The notes under the pieces: generated by a model
What the model was told of the DNA's origin: nothing
Databases searched by the model: none
The model's input: only the letters and a program-made list of their open reading frames with translations
Made by a program: the position numbers and the translations under genes
NCBI GenBank assembly: GCA_947587115.1
Contig: CANPXY010000039.1
Span: 1-10,394, forward strand
DNA from: an uncultured Bacilli bacterium
GTDB lineage: Bacteria > Bacillota_I > Bacilli_A > RF39 > UBA660
DNA length: 10,394 nucleotides
Direction of reading: 5' to 3'
Shown: positions 1 to 4,740 of the stretch, piece by piece
Position numbering within the stretch: position 1 is the first letter of the stretch
Layout: every line of letters starts with the position of its first letter

Positions 1-26
1 AAGTTAAAGAAATTTTTGAATAATTC

Positions 27-78
27 TTTAAGTAATTAAACTTGTAGGTGACTTAGTCACCTACAACATAAGAAATTT
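27..78. repeat. Stem-loop element, copy 1
   Basis: The block reads TTTAAGTA (27-34), a 7-nt spacer, a perfect 11-bp inverted repeat with arms TTGTAGGTGAC (42-52) and GTCACCTACAA (56-66) around a TTA loop, then ATAAGAAATTT (68-78). The same order recurs at 622-674 with different arm sequences that still pair perfectly. AGCATTTTA follows at 84-92 and again after copy 2. The element lies downstream of the minus-strand gene ending at 135 and could act as its terminator, but there is no U-tract in either direction. It could instead be a protein-binding palindrome, an RNA processing site or a cassette boundary. The structure is seen directly; the role is unknown. Confidence 0.8.
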
Positions 79-121
79 CAAACAGCATTTTAAAATTCCT
101 ATATTTTTGTTGTAAAGTAGA

Positions 122-144
122 CTAAGAACTTATCTTAGCTTTTT
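122..144. terminator. Weak hairpin at the 3' end of the tip gene
   Basis: CTAAGA (122-127) pairs with TCTTAG (133-138) around the 5-nt loop ACTTA. Reading plus, it is followed by CTTTTT, so it could end a plus-strand transcript entering from the left edge. Reading minus, it overlaps the stop codon of the 135-575 gene but lacks a good T-tract. Six A/T-rich pairs make it a marginal call. Confidence 0.3.
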
Positions 145-575
145 CCTAACGCCATCCAATAAGAATAGTCGCAATGCCCTATATCCATTCCTTTTACTGT
201 TCCGTTAACGCAAAATGAATAACATTCAGTAGTACAATCCGTAGATTGCTGACAGACAAATCCAGCATAAAACTGGCTAAAAGTTTTTGGAAAGACAATT
301 GACGCCTTACCATGAGTAGATTCTAAAAACCAGTGACCAAATTGAATGGTAAATCCGCTTGCTTTATCCCTTATCCATCCGCATGTGGCGAATTGATCAG
401 TTGGGGCGGTAAATTCCCATGCATGATCGGGGATTTGTAAAGAACTACTTGAATTATCGTTAAATGATAGGGTTAAAGTATGATCTTCTAAAGAAACGTC
501 TTTAACCACTTTTCCAACAATTTCTTTGACATCTTTATTAAAGTCTTCTTTAGAGGCTAATTTGAGGGCTGTCAT
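135..575 (-). CDS. Small tail-fibre tip / adhesin-like protein
   Basis: The 146-residue product has a short N-terminal segment with helical character (residues 1-30). Its C-terminal domain resembles the gp53-like C-terminal module of phage tail fibres: TIQFGHW (76-82), a central ASIVFPKTF strand (91-99) and a final YWMALGKS (139-146), matching the family pattern of IQWG, then VxFPxxF, then FYWxAxG. It probably forms a receptor-binding tip or a short accessory fibre, judged by domain resemblance only. It is oddly rich in cysteine (C65, C108, C114, C118, C122, C135), four of them clustered in a loop. ATG at 575 follows GGGGGTAATAGAGT, a G-only Shine-Dalgarno variant. Stem-loop elements lie on both sides, and the neighbouring gene at 751 runs divergently. 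The gp53-like assignment is moderately sure. Confidence 0.72.
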   Translation of the reverse strand: MTALKLASKEDFNKDVKEIVGKVVKDVSLEDHTLTLSFNDNSSSSLQIPDHAWEFTAPTDQFATCGWIRDKASGFTIQFGHWFLESTHGKASIVFPKTFSQFYAGFVCQQSTDCTTECYSFCVNGTVKGMDIGHCDYSYWMALGKS

Positions 576-593
576 ACTCTATTACCCCCAAAG

Positions 594-601
594 ACTTTAT
601 A
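594..601 (-). promoter_or_regulatory. TATAAA-like late-type promoter box for the tip gene
   Basis: Reading minus, TATAAAGT lies 18 nt before the ATG at 575. It resembles the T4 late box TATAAATA (6 of 8 positions), and no convincing -35 hexamer is seen. Such boxes arise by chance in AT-rich DNA, so this is tentative. Confidence 0.25.
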
Positions 602-621
602 GATGGAAAAATAAGATTGTT

Positions 622-674
622 TAAGTACTAACGGGTTGTTAGCAACTTAGTTGCTAACAAGATAAGAAATTTGA
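622..674. repeat. Stem-loop element, copy 2
   Basis: The order matches copy 1: TTTAAGTA (622-629), an 8-nt spacer, arms TTGTTAGCAAC (638-648) and GTTGCTAACAA (652-662) around TTA, then ATAAGAAATTT (664-674). AGCATTTTA follows at 707-715 after a longer gap. Compared with copy 1, four of the eleven stem pairs differ and every change is compensated on the other arm, while the outer TTGT/ACAA, the loop and both flanks are kept. It lies in the divergent region between the genes starting at 575 (minus) and 751 (plus), so it could act on either. The rest of the 175-bp gap is AT-rich with only weak promoter-like boxes. Confidence 0.8.
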
Positions 675-713
675 TAGTTTTCCCTCATAACTCACAAGCC
701 ATAAAGCATTTTA

Positions 714-721
714 TAAAAAAA
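714..721 (+). promoter_or_regulatory. TATAAA-like late-type promoter box for the 751 gene
   Basis: TATAAAAA lies 29 nt before the ATG at 751 and matches the T4 late box TATAAATA at 7 of 8 positions. There is no clear -35. The downstream gene looks like a virion protein, which would fit late expression, but the AT-rich context makes chance likely. Confidence 0.28.
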
Positions 722-750
722 TTATTTTATATCAAAAAAGAATTAATTCC

Positions 751-1206
751 ATGCCATCTGAGTCCTCTATTTCACAAACCACGTCAACTCCTGACACCAC
801 AATTAAAGGTATTTTATCCGAGTATAATACCACTTTAACTCCAAAAATAGATGCGAAAATCCCCAAAATGGGATTAATATCAGGAGGTACAAATTGCTAT
901 GAAGAATGTGAAACGGCTAAAGAAACAACTTTAACCATCAATGGCGAGTCGAAAAATGAAATTTTCGCCCCATCAACTGTAACATCTATTACGGTACAAA
1001 AAGGAAAAGAAAACGAAGCTTGGACAAAGGCAATCACAATCGAGGGAAACGGATCAAATCCAACGGTTAATTTTGAAAATAACGGAGAAAGTTCTTGGAA
1101 TTGGATAGGAGGCATTACTCCAACCATTACTCCTAAAAGTCTATTACTGTTGCATTGGTGCAGTAAAATCGGGGTTGCCCAATTGATACCCACTTCTGCG
1201 TCATAA
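751..1206 (+). CDS. Putative small virion or fibre-associated protein
   Basis: The 151-residue product is rich in Ser/Thr, and I do not recognise a named family with certainty. Residues 1-35 are low complexity (Ser/Thr), and residues 60-150 read as a compact beta domain with alternating strands: LTINGES (61-67), ITVQKGKE (80-87), AWTKAITIEGNGSNP (90-104), WNWIGG (116-121) and LLLLHWCSKIGVAQLI (131-146). The pattern of GNG/NNG turns ending in a hydrophobic strand with HWC is of the kind seen in phage fibre and decoration modules. ATG at 751 has only a weak purine stretch (AAAAAAGAA) upstream. Stem-loop copy 2 and a TATAAAAA box precede it, and a hairpin follows the stop. A shorter form from the methionine at residue 40 cannot be excluded. 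The virion role is an inference from composition and neighbours. Confidence 0.6.
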   Translation: MPSESSISQTTSTPDTTIKGILSEYNTTLTPKIDAKIPKMGLISGGTNCYEECETAKETTLTINGESKNEIFAPSTVTSITVQKGKENEAWTKAITIEGNGSNPTVNFENNGESSWNWIGGITPTITPKSLLLLHWCSKIGVAQLIPTSAS

Positions 1207-1217
1207 AATCGTCATAA

Positions 1218-1238
1218 AAGCCCCATTCTAAGGGGCTT
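1218..1238. terminator. Bidirectional hairpin between convergent genes
   Basis: AAGCCCC (1218-1224) pairs with GGGGCTT (1232-1238) around a 7-nt loop, in the 46-bp gap between the plus gene ending at 1206 and the minus gene ending at 1253. Reading minus, the stem ends in CTTTTA. Reading plus, A-rich sequence precedes TTT. The position between convergent stops is the main support. Confidence 0.6.
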
Positions 1239-1252
1239 AAAAATTTCCACTC

Positions 1253-1909
1253 TTATAGTTCAAACTCTTTTTCTTTAACGGTCTCAAACCATCTATCGAA
1301 AAACCCATAGAGAATAGTTCGTAAAGGACGATATAAAAGATTAGAGTCAATTGAGTGCATAAAGGAAAAAAGTCTTTCCCACTCGCTTACGCTTAATTCA
1401 ATGGAAATAGGATATAAAGCGGAATCTATTTTTTCGGGGTTATTTGTATAATCTGAACTTCCATCAGGGTTGCCCCCATAGACACCATTGACAATCGGGT
1501 AGTCGGGATAAGCCTTTTTTGCCACCTTTTTGAAAAAATCCCGCACAAATTCGGGGGCATTTTCCCGAATAAAGTCTTCTTTGGTGTTACTTTCTTTTTT
1601 CTTATTCCCCGTTACCCCAAACGTCATATAAGGTTGATCAATGGTTTTTAGTGTCACGGAAAGCGTTTTTAAGTCAAAAGAGCTGGTAAGAGTCACCTTT
1701 TGGCTAAGTGATTTAAGGGTTTTTGAAAAGAATTCAAACTTTTCTTTTTCCGTACTGCTTTTAGCACCCAGCAATTTTCTTTTAAGACAAGAGTCTTTTT
1801 CGACTAATTCCAAAACTTCTCCAAGAATCCCGACAACTTCGCAATCTAAAGAGCCCAAAATTTTTTTAGAGTTTTGTAGTGTTTTTTCCAAAATTTCCCT
1901 ATCAGTCAT
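1253..1909 (-). CDS. Hypothetical protein, last gene of the six-gene operon
   Basis: The product is about 218 residues and unrecognised. The first 100 residues read as mostly helical and charged (Lys/Glu rich). The middle has a Tyr/Gly/Asn-rich stretch, PIVNGVYGGNPDGSSDYTNN, that looks like an exposed loop. The last 60 residues are aromatic-rich (SEWERLFSFMHS, YGFFDRWFE). I chose the ATG at 1909, which lies inside the upstream stop as ATGACTGA, the compact coupling used elsewhere in this operon. A TTG at 1918 in the same frame sits only 3 nt after GAAGGAG, while the ATG is 12 nt from it, so the longer form remains possible. The hairpin at 1218-1238 closes the operon. No signal peptide or catalytic motif is visible. 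Confidence 0.72.
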   Translation of the reverse strand: MTDREILEKTLQNSKKILGSLDCEVVGILGEVLELVEKDSCLKRKLLGAKSSTEKEKFEFFSKTLKSLSQKVTLTSSFDLKTLSVTLKTIDQPYMTFGVTGNKKKESNTKEDFIRENAPEFVRDFFKKVAKKAYPDYPIVNGVYGGNPDGSSDYTNNPEKIDSALYPISIELSVSEWERLFSFMHSIDSNLLYRPLRTILYGFFDRWFETVKEKEFEL

Positions 1910-2420
1910 TTCTACCAAGTACTCCTTCTTCTGTTAAGATTTTTCCTGACACCTCTCCGAGAGCTTCCACTAAGGAGCTAATGGCAATCACTGGAGAAAT
2001 CACGTCAAAAACATAATGCTCGCTGATTAAACCCAAAGAGCGGTATCGTAAGAACCAATCGGTTGTTTTTCGATAAAATGAACCCGCCACGGTTTTGGAA
2101 ACAGTCTTTTTTTGTAACACCTCAATAGGATCGCTATTAGGAAAAGTCTCTTGAAGTTTTACGCAATAATTGGAAAAGTCTTTGAAATACATCCCGTAGG
2201 CAGTTTTCTTTTCTAAAATCGTGGAAACATCCGATTTTTCTTTTCCCAAGTCTTTTTCCAACGATTGATAAGAGGAAATAAATTCCCCAATTGCGTTTCC
2301 TACTTGCAAGATGTCATAGAAATTTAAAGGTGCTATGGGGTTTAATCGAGAAACGGTTATGTGGGCTTTTTCCAAAAACCCGTAAAACTCTATCATATAT
2401 GAAAAATAACTTTTATCCAT
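1902..2420 (-). CDS. Hypothetical helical protein, fifth gene of the operon
   Basis: The product is 172 residues with no recognised family. It looks mainly alpha-helical: Tyr/Phe-rich at the start (MDKSYFSYMIEFYGFLEKAH), a Lys/Glu/Asp-rich middle, and a hydrophobic Ile/Val/Ser stretch near the end (VFDVISPVIAISSLVEALGE) that reads as an amphipathic helix rather than a membrane span. The frame extends upstream to a GTG at 2432, but GAGGAG lies 4 nt before the ATG at 2420, so the GTG region is the ribosome-binding site and not coding. It overlaps the next gene by 8 nt and follows the membrane-protein gene by 13 nt, so co-expression is expected. Confidence 0.72.
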   Translation of the reverse strand: MDKSYFSYMIEFYGFLEKAHITVSRLNPIAPLNFYDILQVGNAIGEFISSYQSLEKDLGKEKSDVSTILEKKTAYGMYFKDFSNYCVKLQETFPNSDPIEVLQKKTVSKTVAGSFYRKTTDWFLRYRSLGLISEHYVFDVISPVIAISSLVEALGEVSGKILTEEGVLGRND

Positions 2421-2433
2421 CTTTCTCCTCACC

Positions 2434-2673
2434 TTATTTTGGTAAAGAATCCAACAAGTAGCATAAAGGCACTAACCAAAAAGGAACGGTTAAAATCGTT
2501 AGCACCAGTGTCCAAAAATATCCAAGCGTCAAATAAAGAGTAAACCAAATTAAAAATAAAAGAATCGGAAAATTGCTTTGGGTAAAATGAAAGTAAAATA
2601 CACCATACCAATCGGGGCAAAAATGCCCGATAAGCAACAAAATCCCAATCGCAAGTAAAAGAAGTCTAATCAT
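2434..2673 (-). CDS. Small multi-span membrane protein
   Basis: The 79-residue product is strongly hydrophobic. Three likely membrane segments are visible: residues 2-18 (Leu/Ile-rich), 36-54 (PILLFLIWFTLYLTLGYFW) and 55-74 (TLVLTILTVPFWLVPLCYLL). The last two are joined so closely that they may form one long hairpin. Arg3, His17, Asp21, Asp75 and Lys79 are almost the only charged or ionisable residues. ATG at 2673 overlaps the upstream TGA as ATGA, indicating translational coupling to the coiled-coil protein. Small size and three spans are compatible with a holin, but no endolysin lies next to it in this operon, so any small phage inner-membrane effector is equally possible. A 63-residue frame at 2429-2620 is a shadow of this gene. 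Confidence 0.68.
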   Translation of the reverse strand: MIRLLLLAIGILLLIGHFCPDWYGVFYFHFTQSNFPILLFLIWFTLYLTLGYFWTLVLTILTVPFWLVPLCYLLDSLPK

Positions 2674-2948
2674 TTTCCGCTCTTTAGAGTCAAATTAGCT
2701 ACTTTCAGTTTTTCCAATTCAAGTTCAAGTTTAAGTCTTTCGATTTCTCCTTTTAAAGCCTCTTTTTCCTTTTTCATTTTTCGAAAAGATTCAAGAATAA
2801 CAATAACTTGCTCTAATATCACCTTGGCTTTTATGCTGGTAATACCAAAAGATTGACAAAGCACGTTAAGAGCATCCGTTTCATCAATTGGTTTATCACT
2901 ATTCATCAATTGATCTAAAAGATCGTAGGCTAATTTGGTGTCAAACAT
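2670..2948 (-). CDS. Small protein with C-terminal coiled coil
   Basis: The 92-residue product has no recognised family. Residues 1-50 look like a small helical domain. Residues 53-88 form a strongly charged heptad-like helix dense in Lys, Glu and Leu (KEKEALKGEIERLKLELELE), a probable dimeric coiled coil. ATG at 2948 follows CGGGGGAAAC, another G-only Shine-Dalgarno. Its TGA overlaps the ATG of the membrane protein by 4 nt. The pair (cytoplasmic coiled coil plus small membrane protein, coupled translation) suggests they act together, which is inference only. Confidence 0.7.
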   Translation of the reverse strand: MFDTKLAYDLLDQLMNSDKPIDETDALNVLCQSFGITSIKAKVILEQVIVILESFRKMKKEKEALKGEIERLKLELELEKLKVANLTLKSGK

Positions 2949-2963
2949 GTTTCCCCCGTTCTT

Positions 2964-3695
2964 TTAATAAAAGCCTGACAAAGTGCTTGAAAGACAAAAT
3001 TTCAAAGCCCCTACAAACGTGAAATAATCCACATCAAGATGCCACTTTCCGCCAGTGTGTTCTTCAACATAAGCCCTTAGGGTAACAATTTCATTAGGGT
3101 TAAATTTTTTGAAAGAGCCTCCGTAATAGGCGTCATTAAAAGAACTATCAGGATAATCAACCACGTTATATTTCCGTTTTAACACCACACGAGGCGGCTC
3201 TTTAATCCGATAAGCGTTTTCAAGCACCACGTGCATAAGAGCATTGTCAAACTCTTTTTGCTCAGTTTCGCTTAAAGTGCTTTTTGAAAATTCTTTTTCG
3301 GGGTATTTTTTGAACACTTTATCTACTGCTCCCCTAAAAGCTTTTTCAGGAATAGCAACACCAATAGATAATTCATTTCGGAAAATTCCCCACTCATCTT
3401 CATAGTGGCTTTCTGGATCAACTACCTCTCCAGCAAGAATATGGCTTAAGTCACAATAGATGTCAAAGTCGCTAACCCCGTATTTTGTACATTCTTGTTT
3501 TGCAAAAAGTGTTTTCAAAATCCTAATAGTGTCACTATTAGTAATTGATCTTCTTTCTAAAAATTTCGGAGCTCCTTTTTGAGGAAAATACACTAAAAAT
3601 CTTTTTCCCTTGCTATCTACGTAAACATTGGGTTCTTCAGCATCCACACTGGACAACTCCTCGGTAGCCAAATAAAAACAATCGTCTTTTATCAT
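2964..3695 (-). CDS. Hypothetical protein with degenerate ImmA/IrrE-like features
   Basis: The product is 243 residues. In ImmA/IrrE (M78) proteins an HELGHIL helix is followed by a helix ending in LLMPxxAF and then a C-terminal helix-turn-helix-like segment. Here CDLSHILAGE (81-90) sits where HELGH would be, ELSIGVAIPEKAF (108-120) matches the second element, and PPRVVLKRKYNVVD (167-180) matches the third. The catalytic His and Glu read Cys and Asp, so a zinc protease activity is doubtful. The order and spacing also parallel the upstream gene at 3711-4604, suggesting duplication. I chose the ATG at 3695, 7 nt after GAGGGGG; the frame also has a GTG at 3698. The family assignment is a motif-level inference; the gene itself is secure. 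Confidence 0.7.
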   Translation of the reverse strand: MIKDDCFYLATEELSSVDAEEPNVYVDSKGKRFLVYFPQKGAPKFLERRSITNSDTIRILKTLFAKQECTKYGVSDFDIYCDLSHILAGEVVDPESHYEDEWGIFRNELSIGVAIPEKAFRGAVDKVFKKYPEKEFSKSTLSETEQKEFDNALMHVVLENAYRIKEPPRVVLKRKYNVVDYPDSSFNDAYYGGSFKKFNPNEIVTLRAYVEEHTGGKWHLDVDYFTFVGALKFCLSSTLSGFY

Positions 3696-3710
3696 CACAT
3701 TTCCCCCTCT

Positions 3711-4604
3711 TTATTCATCAAACCATTCTTTTCGATTCGATTCTTCTTCACTTCTTTGGTCCATTTTCCTGGCAAATTGCCAAGACGTTATATAACTTCT
3801 GTAAGACGCATATTCCACGGTTTTTTCCAATCCGTAAGTGCAAACCTTGATGAAATACACTCCGTTGGGATCGTCTTCAAAAGTTGAATAAGCGTAATCG
3901 TAAAACAAGGCATCTAACACCTGATTCACACGTCTAACCACGATTCTAGGAGCACAAAAACCGTCAAACCGATCTTTTACAAGATTATTCAAAAGACTTT
4001 TCTTTTCGGTTTTTTTCGCCCTTCTTTCGGCTATAAAACACCTTGCGTGGAAAACCGATGTGTCATACTCGCAAAATTGTTTCGCCTCATCGTAAAAGGT
4101 ATCTTTTCCTTTTTTGCTTATATCAGAGTAAATGTTTTCAAATTCCTCAATATATTTTCTCCTATAGACAAAAATAGGTAAAGCCACACCAAATTCTAAA
4201 AGATTTTGCACCCCCACTAAAGAACCTTCAGCAAGAGATTTTTCCGCCGATTGGTAAAAATCGTTTCGATCGGCTTTATCAAAACAGTTAAACCCCCCTA
4301 AAAGAGGATAAAAACCTCTAAACAAATCGTAATCTGAATAATCAAAAACCCCTGAATAAAGATATTTTAAAGTAGTGTAAAACTCTTTTTCATCACTACG
4401 AAGCAATTCGATATGCGGGTATAAAATTTTTGAATCGGCGGGACTTTGAGTCTCACCTTTCCGATTTCTCGAAAATCCGCCTACTACCCAACGGTTACCA
4501 AGCTTATCGCTATAGACTGGCAGGTTTTCAATTTTATCTCCCGTATCAGTAATGTTTTCTAATTTACTACCCAAAATAGTTGAATTATACCCTTTTTCCT
4601 GCAT
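3711..4604 (-). CDS. Hypothetical protein, first gene of the operon; probable paralogue of the next gene
   Basis: The product is 297 residues and unrecognised by family. Several blocks run in the same order as in the 2964-3695 product: VYSDKLGNRW (30-39) against VYVDSKGKRF, TLKYLYSGVFDYSDYDL (78-94) against a TLF...VSDFDIY block, LLEFGVALP (135-143) against ELSIGVAIP, and APRIVVRRVNQVLD (218-231) against PPRVVLKRKYNVVD. No HEXXH is present. The C-terminus is highly charged (MDQRSEEESNRKEWFDE). The ATG at 4604 is the only start downstream of the leader stop. GAGGAGG lies 15 nt before it, longer than usual, so initiation may be weak. A TATAAT-containing promoter precedes the gene. A 12-15 nt gap separates it from the next gene. 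Confidence 0.72.
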   Translation of the reverse strand: MQEKGYNSTILGSKLENITDTGDKIENLPVYSDKLGNRWVVGGFSRNRKGETQSPADSKILYPHIELLRSDEKEFYTTLKYLYSGVFDYSDYDLFRGFYPLLGGFNCFDKADRNDFYQSAEKSLAEGSLVGVQNLLEFGVALPIFVYRRKYIEEFENIYSDISKKGKDTFYDEAKQFCEYDTSVFHARCFIAERRAKKTEKKSLLNNLVKDRFDGFCAPRIVVRRVNQVLDALFYDYAYSTFEDDPNGVYFIKVCTYGLEKTVEYASYRSYITSWQFARKMDQRSEEESNRKEWFDE

Positions 4605-4619
4605 ATTCTAGTTTTTCTA

Positions 4620-4626
4620 CCTCCTC
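4620..4626 (-). promoter_or_regulatory. Ribosome-binding site with unusually long spacing
   Basis: GAGGAGG on the minus strand is a near-perfect Shine-Dalgarno, but the first usable start (ATG at 4604) is 15 nt away and a TAG at 4608-4610 closes the frame upstream. It fixes the start of the operon's first gene. Confidence 0.55.
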
Positions 4627-4646
4627 TTTTTCCAAGTTTACTTGAA

Positions 4647-4676
4647 ATTATACATCATAGAAAAGTTTTCCGTCCA
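4647..4676 (-). promoter_or_regulatory. Sigma70-like promoter for the six-gene operon
   Basis: On the minus strand a consensus -10 TATAAT (4652-4647) is preceded 18 nt upstream by TGGACG (4676-4671), a 4-of-6 match to TTGACA. Transcription would start near 4640 and give a leader of about 36 nt to the ATG at 4604. Confidence 0.5.
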
Positions 4677-4688
4677 TTGGGATTTTCC

Positions 4689-4700
4689 CTTAAATAAAAT
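4689..4700 (+). promoter_or_regulatory. AT-rich promoter-like box before the neck gene
   Basis: CTTAAATA (4689-4696) matches 6 of 8 positions of the T4 late box TATAAATA, and TAAAAT (4695-4700) could be a -10. No -35 is visible at a suitable distance. It lies 40-45 nt before the ATG at 4741. Late expression of a neck protein is expected, but the motif is weak. Confidence 0.25.
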
Positions 4701-4740
4701 TTTGCCCCAAAACCGTTTTCGAAAAAGGTATTTTTGAAAA

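Noticed and set aside
881..903. CAGGAGGT inside the 751-1206 gene as an internal ribosome-binding site
   Set aside because: The next ATG is out of frame with the gene and opens no substantial reading frame.
897..1193. 98-residue frame on the minus strand
   Set aside because: Fully antisense to the 751-1206 gene, no ribosome-binding site, composition of a shadow frame.
1641..1937. 98-residue frame on the plus strand
   Set aside because: Antisense to the operon's last gene, Ser/Phe/Lys-rich shadow without a start signal.
2429..2620. 63-residue hydrophobic frame on the minus strand
   Set aside because: Out-of-frame shadow of the 79-residue membrane protein, which has the ATGA coupling to its upstream gene.
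4580..4590. TATAAT on the minus strand just inside the first operon gene
   Set aside because: It is within the coding start; the upstream TATAAT at 4647-4652 has better spacing to a -35-like hexamer and to the gene.
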